Assembly: GCF_049615385.1 (NCBI RefSeq)
Contig: NZ_JBMZFL010000010.1
Length of the DNA: 64,000 nt
Direction: 5' to 3' (one strand)
Source: Aequoribacter sp049615385
Lineage (GTDB): Bacteria > Pseudomonadota > Gammaproteobacteria > Pseudomonadales > Halieaceae
The translations under genes were made by a program, and so were the position numbers. The notes under the pieces are model-generated. The model made no database searches and was not told the origin of the DNA. It saw only the letters and a list, made by a program, of their open reading frames with translations. Positions 1 through 7,643 of this stretch are shown one piece after another (position 1 is the first letter of the stretch; every line of letters begins with the position of its first letter).

Positions 1-55
1 GCTGAAACCACACCCCTGCTAAGGGTGCATACCTTAACCGGTATCGAGGGTTCGA
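1..55 (+). pseudogene. Partial tRNA-Ser(GCT) copy, interrupted in the T loop
   Basis: These 55 bases are identical to positions 219-273 of the complete tRNA-Ser gene downstream. They run from the D arm through the GCT anticodon to the TTCGA of the T loop. After that the sequence switches abruptly to a structured repeat (50-143) and no matching acceptor 3' half follows. The 5' 17 bases would lie outside the window. As it stands it cannot fold as a normal tRNA. It is either a duplication remnant or a tRNA gene disrupted by the repeat. Confidence 0.75.
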
Positions 56-143
56 CAAAACGCGCAGCGTTTTGGACGCAGGAGCACCGCGACGGCGCCC
101 CGAAGGGGTGAGAACAGCAGAGGCAATGCTGTTCGAATCCATC
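50..143 (+). repeat. Structured tRNA-associated element, copy A
   Basis: The element starts at GTTCGACAAA and ends near GAATCCATC. It contains an 8-bp hairpin (56-63 with 67-74), a GC-rich core (89-109) with a CCCC-GAA-GGGG hairpin (98-108), and a 7-bp hairpin (113-119 with 127-133) closing a GAGGCAA loop. Copy B at 48715-48814 has the same core (21 of 21 bases), the same loop and the same order of stems. Its first and third stems differ in sequence but still pair fully. That is compensatory change, so the RNA or hairpin DNA structure appears to be selected. The family is not recognised. Confidence 0.7.
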
Positions 144-201
144 CCGACGAGAGGGATGAGACAAGCGAGATTCGGTTAACGCAAGTTGACCAACACAGTT
201 C

Positions 202-291
202 GGTGGAGTGGGTGAGTGGCTGAAACCACACCCCTGCTAAGGGTGCATACCTTAACCGGTATCGAGGGTTCGAATCCCTCCTCCACCGCCA
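202..291 (+). tRNA. tRNA-Ser (anticodon GCT)
   Basis: The 90-nt gene folds as a class II tRNA. Acceptor strands are GGTGGAG (202-208) and CTCCACC (281-287), followed by discriminator G and an encoded CCA (289-291). The anticodon stem CACCC/GGGTG holds the loop CTGCTAA, with GCT at 236-238. A long variable arm typical of serine tRNAs follows, then the T arm GAGGG-TTCGAAT-CCCTC. It reads AGC/AGU codons. A partial copy lies directly upstream and a copy of its 3' end lies downstream. Confidence 0.95.
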
Positions 292-296
292 TCTTC

Positions 297-322
297 AAAA
301 GGCACCTTTGGTGCCTTTTTTT
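297..322 (+). terminator. Terminator of tRNA-Ser
   Basis: AAAAGGCACC-TTT-GGTGCCTTTTTTT forms a GC-containing stem with a run of seven T. It begins five bases after the encoded CCA, as expected for an intrinsic terminator. Confidence 0.85.
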
Positions 323-413
323 GTTGCGGTGTCGTCGCGAGCGTCCAGCCCTCAAGCACAGCTTTCGGGCGTTCGCCAGCTCGCCGCAATGCGGCTCGAA
401 GCCCTGGCTCACC
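323..413 (+). repeat. Possible diverged third tRNA-associated element (copy C)
   Basis: This spacer lies between the tRNA-Ser terminator and a second copy of the tRNA 3' end. It has hairpin potential: GCGAGCG (336-342) can pair with CGTTCGC (370-376), and GCCGC-AAT-GCGGC lies near 383-395. GCAATGCGGCTCGAAGCC resembles GCAATGCTGTTCGAATCC of copy A. GTGTC and CGTCCAG recur in the sequence that follows the tRNA-Arg terminator. It lacks the invariant GC-rich core, so membership in the family is tentative. Confidence 0.35.
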
Positions 414-463
414 CTCCACCGCCATCTTCAAAAGGCACCTTTGGTGCCTTTTGAAGATGGCGG
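414..463 (+). repeat. Duplicated tRNA-Ser 3' end forming a 21-bp perfect palindrome
   Basis: CCTCCACCGCCA and the following terminator sequence repeat positions 282-318. In this copy the T run is replaced by the reverse complement of the left arm. The result is a perfect 21-bp inverted repeat (419-439 with 443-463) around a TTT loop. It may still terminate transcription or act as a cruciform. It looks like a product of inverted duplication. Confidence 0.7.
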
Positions 464-540
464 AATCGTCTTGCGCCTGAACTACTCAAATCCCGGCCAA
501 ACGGTTTATACTGGCTTCTCTAAAAGTGAAGAGCTTGCTC

Positions 541-1233
541 ATGTCCCATCCAGAACATCATTACATCCATCGTGTTGGCTGGCTTCGCGCCGCGGTATTG
601 GGAGCAAATGATGGCTTGGTGTCGACTGCCAGTTTGATCCTGGGGGTTGCAGCGTCGGGTGTTGGTCAATCAGAGATCTTGCTGGCGGGTACGGCTGGTC
701 TTGTGGCTGGTGCAATGTCGATGGCGGCCGGGGAGTATGTGTCCGTTAGCTCACAATCCGATACCGAGCGTGCGGATTTAGCAAAAGAAAAAGCGGCCTT
801 GAAGCAAGCGCCTGAAGCCGAATTACGCGAACTTGCTGAGATTTATGTCGCTCGCGGTGTTAACAGAGAAACGGCTATGGAGGTGGCGACCCAGCTGACC
901 GAGCACGATGCCCTGGGAGCGCATGCGCGGGACGAGCTGGGCATCATGGATTTGACCGCCGCGCGGCCACTGCAAGCCGCTTTTACCTCTGCTGTGACAT
1001 TTTCTGCGGGGGCTATCATTCCGCTGTTGGCGGTGTTTTTCCTCCCAACGGCTCAGTTGGTCATGGCAGTCACTTTAGTCACTCTGCTGGGGTTGGCACT
1101 ATTGGGTGCGATGGGCGCGCGTTTGGGCGGTGCAAATATTGGTTTAGGCGTGGTCAGAGTGACTTTATGGGGTGCTGCTGCAATGGGCTTTACCTCGCTG
1201 GTCGGGTACTTGTTTGGCGTTGCCGTGGCTTAG
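541..1233 (+). CDS. VIT1/CCC1-family iron/manganese transporter
   Basis: The 230-residue membrane protein belongs to the vacuolar iron transporter (VIT1/CCC1) family, whose members move Fe2+ or Mn2+ across membranes. The N-terminal motif AAVLGANDGLVSTASL and the glycine/methionine-rich AGAMSMAAGEYVSVSSQ segment are hallmarks of the first two helices. A charged loop of about 60 residues follows (EKAALKQAPEAELREL and onward), the region that binds metal in the plant protein. Three hydrophobic helices close the C-terminus. The ATG at 541 is chosen over a GTG at 526 because GAAGAG lies seven bases before it and family members start at this point. It stands alone after the tRNA locus. The exact metal is not shown by the sequence. 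Confidence 0.88.
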   Translation: MSHPEHHYIHRVGWLRAAVLGANDGLVSTASLILGVAASGVGQSEILLAGTAGLVAGAMSMAAGEYVSVSSQSDTERADLAKEKAALKQAPEAELRELAEIYVARGVNRETAMEVATQLTEHDALGAHARDELGIMDLTAARPLQAAFTSAVTFSAGAIIPLLAVFFLPTAQLVMAVTLVTLLGLALLGAMGARLGGANIGLGVVRVTLWGAAAMGFTSLVGYLFGVAVA

Positions 1234-1422
1234 AGTGGTTGCAGTAGTGTTGTGCTGGTCGCCTCGCTCTTTCTGACTTATTGTGTCAAAGGTCAATAGG
1301 GTCACTTGGTGGCAGAGCTGACTTCATCGGTTTTCGAAAAAAAGACTCTCTGTCGGTCATTGTATTTGAATATTTTGGCAGTTATTGTGCCTAAGAATAA
1401 ACAAGAATAACCGGGGTCTTCA

Positions 1423-2538
1423 GTGTCGGAAATTTATCGCTTGTACGCGGTCAGTCACTCGCTGTTTGCTGGGCGTGCTCGCTCGTATTTAATTAAACAA
1501 CGGATTCCTTTCAAAGAGCTCTCTTCAGGGCACGAATCGTTCAAACACGAGATTTTGCCGCTGGGTAAAAAGCCAACGATACCGACCCTAGCGACACCCG
1601 ATGGTTTGGTCGTTCGTGATGGCGCTGAAATTATTGAGCATTTCGAGCGAGGTAGTGGTTATCAGAATCACCCGTCAACACCCAAGCAAAATATTGTGAG
1701 CTTGCTGTTCGACGTTATCGGTGCCGAGGGTTTGTTGCGCGCGGCTATGCATTACCGTTGGAACTTCCCAGAGACTAATCTAGATTTTCTCACCGAACAT
1801 TTCATGCATGTTCAGCGTGATAAACCCGGTAAAGAGGAAAAGTGCGAGCGCATGATGGATCGAATGCGGCATGTGGCACAGTTGTGGGGCGTTAACGAAA
1901 CAACGATGCCCGTGGTTGAAGCCCACTACTGTGATTTGCTGGACGCGCTGCAGGCTCATTTTTCGACCCTACCTTACTTGCTGGGAGGGAAGCCGTGCAT
2001 CGGTGACTACGGCATGATTGCCCCCTTATTCGCCCACCTCGGTCGCGACCCCTATCCGCTTAAATTGATGCAAGACAGGGCCATTAAAGTCTATCGTTGG
2101 GTCGAACGAATGAATCGCCCCGATCAAGATGCGCCTGAATTCTTTTACGCGACAGACGAGTGGCTTGCCGATGATGAAGTTCCTGACACTCTCCTCAACG
2201 TATTAAAGGTCGTTTCCGAAGACTTCGTACCTGAGACATTGGCGCAGGCCGAGGTGATAAACGCTTGGTTGGCCAACAATGCACCTGAGCCGGGCGCGCC
2301 CGCCGAGCGCATGTTGGCACCTGCGCGGTTTGAGTTGCGGGGGCAAACGATTGAGGGGGTCTCAGCGCCATATCGTTTTTACTTACTGCAGCGGGTACAG
2401 GATGCGGTCGATGCCTTATCCGGTGAAAAACGTGAAGCGGTGCTCGAGATGTTGGTGCATTGCGGCATGCGTTCAGTTGTAGATGCGCGGCTGAATCGCA
2501 GAATACGTTTTCACGACAACGAAGAAGTCTGGATTTAA
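1423..2538 (+). CDS. Glutathione S-transferase-like protein
   Basis: The 371-residue soluble protein starts with a thioredoxin-like GST N-terminal domain (about residues 4-75: YRLYAVSHSLFAGRARSYL, then KKPTIPTLATPDG and VVRDGAEIIEHF, the usual cis-Pro and Glu/Ser glutathione contacts). A helical GST C-terminal domain follows to about 240. It contains YLLGGKPCIGDYGMIAPLFAHL, typical of the second domain. The last 130 residues exceed normal GST length (about 200-230) and are not recognised. The start is GTG. A small membrane protein gene follows after 28 bases, so the two may be cotranscribed. Substrate unknown. Confidence 0.8.
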   Translation: MSEIYRLYAVSHSLFAGRARSYLIKQRIPFKELSSGHESFKHEILPLGKKPTIPTLATPDGLVVRDGAEIIEHFERGSGYQNHPSTPKQNIVSLLFDVIGAEGLLRAAMHYRWNFPETNLDFLTEHFMHVQRDKPGKEEKCERMMDRMRHVAQLWGVNETTMPVVEAHYCDLLDALQAHFSTLPYLLGGKPCIGDYGMIAPLFAHLGRDPYPLKLMQDRAIKVYRWVERMNRPDQDAPEFFYATDEWLADDEVPDTLLNVLKVVSEDFVPETLAQAEVINAWLANNAPEPGAPAERMLAPARFELRGQTIEGVSAPYRFYLLQRVQDAVDALSGEKREAVLEMLVHCGMRSVVDARLNRRIRFHDNEEVWI

Positions 2539-2566
2539 AAGTTGCTCAAACAACAAGGAGAAGGCA

Positions 2567-2947
2567 ATGGTAAAGGCAATTCAAGGCTTGGTTTTCATAA
2601 TGGCCTCGGTATTCATGATGATGGGCTTGCGTTGGTGGTTTGACCCTGCCGGCTCGGCCGCTGAGTTCGGTATGACTTTATCGACGGGTGTTGGGCTAAG
2701 TACCGAAATTGGCGACATTAGTAGTCTGTTTATCACAGGCTCTCTCTGCATGTTTCTAGGCTTGTTCAAAGGCGATGTGCGCTGGTTTTATGCACCGACT
2801 CTATTGGTTGTTTTTGCGGCAATAGGTAGAACAGTGGCCTGGGCTTTTCACGATGCATCGCTTGCGCTGAGTTTTATTCTGCCGGAAGTAATGTTTGCAT
2901 TAATCAATCTAGGGGCAATTAGACTGCTCGACAAAGAGACCACTTGA
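2567..2947 (+). CDS. Small four-helix membrane protein (DUF4345-like)
   Basis: The 126-residue protein has about four hydrophobic segments (near residues 5-23, 50-68, 76-93 and 100-120) and no obvious catalytic residues. Segment spacing and the WWFDPAGSAAEFGM motif after helix 1 resemble the DUF4345 group of uncharacterised membrane proteins. A strong ribosome binding site (AAGGAGAAGG) lies just before the ATG. It follows the GST-like gene closely and is probably in the same transcript. Function unknown. Confidence 0.6.
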   Translation: MVKAIQGLVFIMASVFMMMGLRWWFDPAGSAAEFGMTLSTGVGLSTEIGDISSLFITGSLCMFLGLFKGDVRWFYAPTLLVVFAAIGRTVAWAFHDASLALSFILPEVMFALINLGAIRLLDKETT

Positions 2948-3074
2948 ATTGCCTGCCAGCGTCTTAGGCTAATGCATCAAGCGCATGAGTTCTCATTTGT
3001 GTTGCAGGCCACATTCTTACCATGTGTTTTTCATCGAACGAGACCGTTAATTACTCTATGCGACGCTTTTAATC

Positions 3075-3106
3075 ATGAGAAAAGGGGAAGTTCCCTTTTA
3101 TCTCAT
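3075..3106. other. Imperfect palindrome in the GH16 upstream region
   Basis: ATGAGA and TCTCAT flank an inner AAAAGGG/CCCTTTT-type inverted repeat. It lies in a 257-base gap, about 100 bases before the glucanase gene. No T run follows, so it is a weak terminator candidate. It could equally be an operator for the glucan locus. Nothing else is evident in this gap. Confidence 0.3.
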
Positions 3107-3204
3107 CTTAAATCCCTGTTGTCGCGTACTACTTACAACGTCGGAAACCGTGTGAGATAACGCTACGTACCGAAGCACTATTAAGTAAAATAACGGGGTA
3201 AAAT

Positions 3205-6200
3205 ATGTCTGCAACACTCAAATATCCATCGCGACTCGTTGGCGCAATTGCGTTAGCGACGCTTGTAAGCGCGTGTGGTGGTGGTAATTCTGATGGAGCC
3301 CAGGGCGGATCATTAGCGAACCCAGAGCCGCCAACAACCGGCGATTGGCAACTGGTATGGGAAGACTCCTTTGATGGGGATTCGCTCGATACTTCCAGCT
3401 GGGAGGTGCAAACGGGCAACGGTGCGGCCGAGGGAATTCCCGGCTGGGGCAACAACGAGCTGCAGTTTTACCAGGCTGATAACATCGCCGTAGCCGATGG
3501 GATGCTCAAAATTGAGGCCCGACAAGACAACTCTAACCCTGGTTTTGACTACACATCTGGCCGCTTACGAACCCAAGGCAAGGTTGATTTCACTTTCGGT
3601 CGCGTTGAGGCACGTATAAAAGTGCCGAGTGGCCAAGGCCTTTGGTCTGCCTTTTGGCTGTTGGGGACAGATCCGTCCGTCTACGGCGGTTGGGCGGCGA
3701 AAGGTGAGATCGATATCTTAGAGAAGTATAAGCCTGGGTTCTTCAGTAGTGCATTGCACTACGGCGGCGCTTTCCCTCAGAACGAAACTGTTACCGGGGT
3801 TTATGAGAACGAAGTGGCCGACGAATTTCACGTATACGCGGTCGAGTGGGATGACGAATTTATTCGATTCTTTGTGGATGGAGAGAACTTCTACACTGTC
3901 ACCAGTGACACCTACTACAATTATTATTATAGGAATCGAGCTGAGGGATTTGGTCTCGGCGGCAAAAGCGCGCCTTTTGACGAAGATCACCATATCATTC
4001 TGAATCTAGCTGTCGGCGGAAACCTACCGGGTAATCCAGATCCCGCTGTTTTACCGGCTTCAATGGAAGTAGATTATGTGCGGGTGTACGAATGCCCTGT
4101 TGATGCGACTACTGGTAAAGGTTGTCGAGACAGTATTGACGCCGTGAACGACTACATTACCTTTGACGTCGCTGATGACGCACCCATCGTTTCGTCTGAA
4201 ACTCTCTACAAAAACGGGACTGCAGCAGTTTTCCCTGGGACTGATGTTCAGAGAGATCTCTCACTGGAGGTGTATGACAACGGCGGCGTATTCAGCGCGA
4301 CTGAGGTGGTAGACTCTGATGGCGAAACCGTTATCGAGGTAATTACCTCCGGAGGAGGCAACGTATCACTAGCGGACGCAACCGGCGCTACTTTCAACCT
4401 TGTTAACATGGGGTCAGTGGATTTTCCGTTGAGCACAGCTGATTTCAAGTTCGACATCAAGCTGGATCCAGAAAGCACAGACGAGACTGGCGAGTTGCAG
4501 GTAAAATTCGACAGTGGTTTTCCTGACGTTGCTTTGGCATTTGTTCCCATGTCACAGCTAGGCGAGGGAGAGTGGACAAAGGTGTCTGTTCCCGTTGCTG
4601 ATATTTTGGCTGGTGGTCTGGGCGTTTTTGGTGGTGGTCCAGCGAACGTCTCGGCTTTAGTGAATTTGATCACTTTCGAGCCAACCAAGGCCGCACGGTT
4701 CATGCTTAATAATATTCGCTTAGAATGCGGTGCTAAAGAATTTTGCGGAATTCAAGCAGTCGCGACTAAAGCCCTGCCTGTTTTCGATGGCGCCGCTAGC
4801 TCAAATTTTGACCGCGGTATCGTGGGATATGACACGGAGAGCGACGCCAACTACACCACGTCGTCAGGTAATCACGTGTCATGGCAGGTGGTTGACTCTG
4901 GTGATGCAGACAGGGGTACGGTAATCGAAACCACGTTCAGCGGCAGTGGGGCGAGTGGTGTGACCTATGTCGGTTCAACACAGAGCGTTGATCTTACTCC
5001 TTGGGCAGCGGGAGAGATCGCATTCGATGTGAAAGTGGTATCAAACCCTAACAACTTCCCAATGGTATTCAAGTTGGATGGTTTAGATCAGGGTTCGAAC
5101 TCCACAGGAGATCTGTCATTGGGTGTTTTGCCGGTGGGTGAGTGGCAGACAATACGCGTGCCGTTGGCGCAATTGTCGGCGTCTGGCTTCGATATATCCG
5201 ATTTTGCGGCTTTCGTGCTTTTCCCGACCTTCGCGGGTCAAGATGTGGTGTTTCAGTGGGGTAACATCCGCGTTGAACCCACGATTTCGGTGGTGCCTAG
5301 AATAGTGGCAGTCCCCGTTGATTTCGAGGGGCCAGCCATCAGTTATCGGTTTAGCAGCTTCGAAGGCGGTGCCGCCTCAGTGGTAGCAAATCCAGAGCCG
5401 GCGGTTTTAAACGCAAGCGACAATGCAGTTGAGTTCAAGAAATTCCCGGGAGCTACTTTCGGGGGTACCGTATTAAATCTCGATGAACCTGTTGATTTCT
5501 CGCAAGGTGAAGTGTTCAAGCTGGCTGTCTGGTCAGCGCGCCCAGCTAGCCTAACGTTCAAGCTTGAAGGTCTCAATATTGAGCGTGTATTGCCTTTGAC
5601 GGGCGAGGGCTGGGAATTGGTTGAGGCTGATTTTTCTGGTTCCACAGCTGGGCCTGCTGTCGAAGGACTGACCTTTATTTTTGATAACGGCACTGTTGGT
5701 GCAGCCGACTCTGCTCCTGCAGACTGGACTTTTTACGTAGATAACGTTGAGTTGATAGATGCACCCTCGGTTCCAGGTCAGATCGCCAGAGTTGGTTTTG
5801 AGGACGCGAACCCAGCTCTTGGGGTTGTTGGTGGCGGCTGGAAAGTCTTCGCCAATGTCTTCAATGCAGGGGGCGACTATTTGTATGGGTATGGGCCGTT
5901 TGATGCCCCGAACAATACAGGCGGGTTCTCCGGTGTTGCATCTGCCGAAGATGGGGCTGCTCAGGGGTCATATGCACTATCGGTATTCAGCGATTACAAC
6001 AACGGAGACGCGCACACCGCTGGTGATAGAATAGAGTCGAGTACTTTTCTCGAATACGTCCTGACTGAAGCAGACGTGGGTACAATGGTATTCAGCTTTG
6101 ACGTCAAAAAGCCGGCTCAAAATGGCTTAGAGGCGCCCTCGCAGGCCATTGCTTATGTTCAGCTGTTAGACCCCAACAATGGGTATGCAGTTACGGCGAG

Positions 6201-7626
6201 GCAAGAGCTCGACGTATCGGAAAGCTCCGTGGCAGATTGGACCGCCGAGACTATTGAACTTATTGTTGACGCCAACAAGGCCGGCCAAATTTTGCAGTAT
6301 GGCTTCACGAGCGTCGCGTCGAATAATGCACCGAGTGCAATGCTATACGACAATATTCTTCTTGTTCTCCAGTCCGGCACAGATCCACAAGACCCAGAGG
6401 AGCCGCAAGGAGCAAGCTTCGAGTTCAGTGATGATTTCGAAGCGTTTGACGTGACGTTGGCGGAGATTACGGGTTGGGTTCACTACGTGAATGCATTCGC
6501 ACCTAACGGCGACTACTTGGGCGGTGGCGGTGGTACGGCCGCGCCTAACGGTGGCAATATTAGTAATGTGACCTCGGGTGAAGCGGGTATTGACCAAGGT
6601 ATTCAGTACCTGAACGTCTTCAGCAATTATGGAGACAACGGCAATCACGAAGCTGGAAATATTCTGGAGACGTCGGTTTACCGTGAATTTATAATTGCGG
6701 CGGGAGACACTGGGACTTACCGGTTTAGCTTTGACGCACGGCGTCCTGCCGAGAACGGTGTAGTGGACCCATCGACTGCAGCGGCATTCATCAAAGTTCT
6801 GGATCCGAACAACGGTTACGCGACGGTTGTCAATCTGACGGAAGACATGACGTCTATCTCCGATGCGGAATGGGCGTCGTTTTCGATTGACATAACAATA
6901 GATGGTGAGGCACGCGCAGGCCAGATCATCCAGTTTGGCTTCAATAATAGAGCGACGAACTACAATCCGTCTGCCGTTCTCTACGATAACGTAATGGTTG
7001 CTGAAATTGAGCCGCCGACCGAGGCGACGTTTGTTTTCAGTGATGATTTCGAAGCGTTTGACGTGACGTTGGCGGAGATTACGGGTTGGGTTCACTACGT
7101 GAATGCATTCGCACCTAACGGCGACTACTTGGGCGGTGGCGGTGGTACGGCCGCGCCTAACGGTGGCAATATTAGTAATGTGACCTCGGGTGAAGCGGGT
7201 ATTGACCAAGGTATTCAGTACCTGAACGTCTTCAGCAATTATGGAGACAACGGCAATCACGAAGCTGGAAATATTCTGGAGACGTCGGTTTACCGTGAAT
7301 TTATAATTGCGGCGGGAGACACTGGGACTTACCGGTTTAGCTTTGACGCACGGCGTCCTGCCGAGAACGGTGTAGTGGACCCATCGACTGCAGCGGCATT
7401 CATCAAAGTTCTGGATCCGAACAACGGTTACGCGACGGTTGTCAATCTGACGGAAGACATGACGTCTATTTCCGATGCGGAATGGGCGTCGTTTTCGATT
7501 GACATCACAGTAGATGGTGAGGCGCGCGCAGGCCAGATCATCCAGTTTGGTTTCAATAATAGAGCGACGAACTACAATCCGTCTGCCGTTCTCTACGATA
7601 ACGTCGTGGTAGAGGGGATCCAATAA
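3205..7626 (+). CDS. GH16 laminarinase-type lipoprotein with C-terminal repeats
   Basis: The 1473-residue secreted enzyme probably cleaves beta-1,3-glucan (laminarin). A lipoprotein signal ends at the lipobox LVSAC (Cys24), followed by GGG, so it is likely tethered to the outer membrane. The GH16 domain spans about residues 47-296. It carries the catalytic motif EIDILE (nucleophile Glu168, acid/base Glu173), preceded by GLWSAFWLLG. Three beta-sandwich, carbohydrate-binding-like segments follow (about 300-515, 515-700, 700-855). Three related units of about 200 residues end the protein (856-1053, 1071-1270, 1276-1473); the last two are almost identical at DNA level. A plain GH16 enzyme is 250-350 residues, so most of this protein is accessory. 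Its stop overlaps the upstream-most start of the TonB receptor gene by one base. Exact glucan specificity is inferred from family and neighbours. Confidence 0.88.
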   Translation: MSATLKYPSRLVGAIALATLVSACGGGNSDGAQGGSLANPEPPTTGDWQLVWEDSFDGDSLDTSSWEVQTGNGAAEGIPGWGNNELQFYQADNIAVADGMLKIEARQDNSNPGFDYTSGRLRTQGKVDFTFGRVEARIKVPSGQGLWSAFWLLGTDPSVYGGWAAKGEIDILEKYKPGFFSSALHYGGAFPQNETVTGVYENEVADEFHVYAVEWDDEFIRFFVDGENFYTVTSDTYYNYYYRNRAEGFGLGGKSAPFDEDHHIILNLAVGGNLPGNPDPAVLPASMEVDYVRVYECPVDATTGKGCRDSIDAVNDYITFDVADDAPIVSSETLYKNGTAAVFPGTDVQRDLSLEVYDNGGVFSATEVVDSDGETVIEVITSGGGNVSLADATGATFNLVNMGSVDFPLSTADFKFDIKLDPESTDETGELQVKFDSGFPDVALAFVPMSQLGEGEWTKVSVPVADILAGGLGVFGGGPANVSALVNLITFEPTKAARFMLNNIRLECGAKEFCGIQAVATKALPVFDGAASSNFDRGIVGYDTESDANYTTSSGNHVSWQVVDSGDADRGTVIETTFSGSGASGVTYVGSTQSVDLTPWAAGEIAFDVKVVSNPNNFPMVFKLDGLDQGSNSTGDLSLGVLPVGEWQTIRVPLAQLSASGFDISDFAAFVLFPTFAGQDVVFQWGNIRVEPTISVVPRIVAVPVDFEGPAISYRFSSFEGGAASVVANPEPAVLNASDNAVEFKKFPGATFGGTVLNLDEPVDFSQGEVFKLAVWSARPASLTFKLEGLNIERVLPLTGEGWELVEADFSGSTAGPAVEGLTFIFDNGTVGAADSAPADWTFYVDNVELIDAPSVPGQIARVGFEDANPALGVVGGGWKVFANVFNAGGDYLYGYGPFDAPNNTGGFSGVASAEDGAAQGSYALSVFSDYNNGDAHTAGDRIESSTFLEYVLTEADVGTMVFSFDVKKPAQNGLEAPSQAIAYVQLLDPNNGYAVTARQELDVSESSVADWTAETIELIVDANKAGQILQYGFTSVASNNAPSAMLYDNILLVLQSGTDPQDPEEPQGASFEFSDDFEAFDVTLAEITGWVHYVNAFAPNGDYLGGGGGTAAPNGGNISNVTSGEAGIDQGIQYLNVFSNYGDNGNHEAGNILETSVYREFIIAAGDTGTYRFSFDARRPAENGVVDPSTAAAFIKVLDPNNGYATVVNLTEDMTSISDAEWASFSIDITIDGEARAGQIIQFGFNNRATNYNPSAVLYDNVMVAEIEPPTEATFVFSDDFEAFDVTLAEITGWVHYVNAFAPNGDYLGGGGGTAAPNGGNISNVTSGEAGIDQGIQYLNVFSNYGDNGNHEAGNILETSVYREFIIAAGDTGTYRFSFDARRPAENGVVDPSTAAAFIKVLDPNNGYATVVNLTEDMTSISDAEWASFSIDITVDGEARAGQIIQFGFNNRATNYNPSAVLYDNVVVEGIQ
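6424..7611 (+). repeat. Near-identical tandem duplication inside the GH16 gene
   Basis: The segment starting at 6424 recurs at 7036, an offset of 612 bases or 204 codons. About 575 bases match, with only a few substitutions, mostly near the 3' ends (for example around 6855, 6896-6899, 6910 and 6950). The frame is preserved. A more diverged third unit lies at about 5770-6360. The duplication is recent or kept uniform by gene conversion. Confidence 0.9.
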
Positions 7627-7643
7627 TGAAACAAGGAATCAAC

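Noticed and set aside
50..143. Element A as an intron in tRNA-Ser
   Set aside because: Removing the insert does not restore an acceptor stem; the sequence after it matches only nine bases of the tRNA. Group I introns are also longer and sit in the anticodon loop.
50..143. CRISPR repeats or spacers at the tRNA loci
   Set aside because: Only two or three dispersed copies exist, with no regular short repeats and spacers and no cas genes.
216..611. Plus-strand frame of 131 codons over the tRNA-Ser region
   Set aside because: It runs through a tRNA, a terminator and a palindrome and into the VIT gene in another frame. It cannot be a real gene.
6343..7623. Long 426-codon minus-strand open frame across the GH16 repeats
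   Set aside because: It lies wholly antisense to the GH16 gene, repeats itself because the DNA repeats, is rich in Arg/Val/Ile without domain features and has no ribosome binding site. It is a by-product of codon bias.
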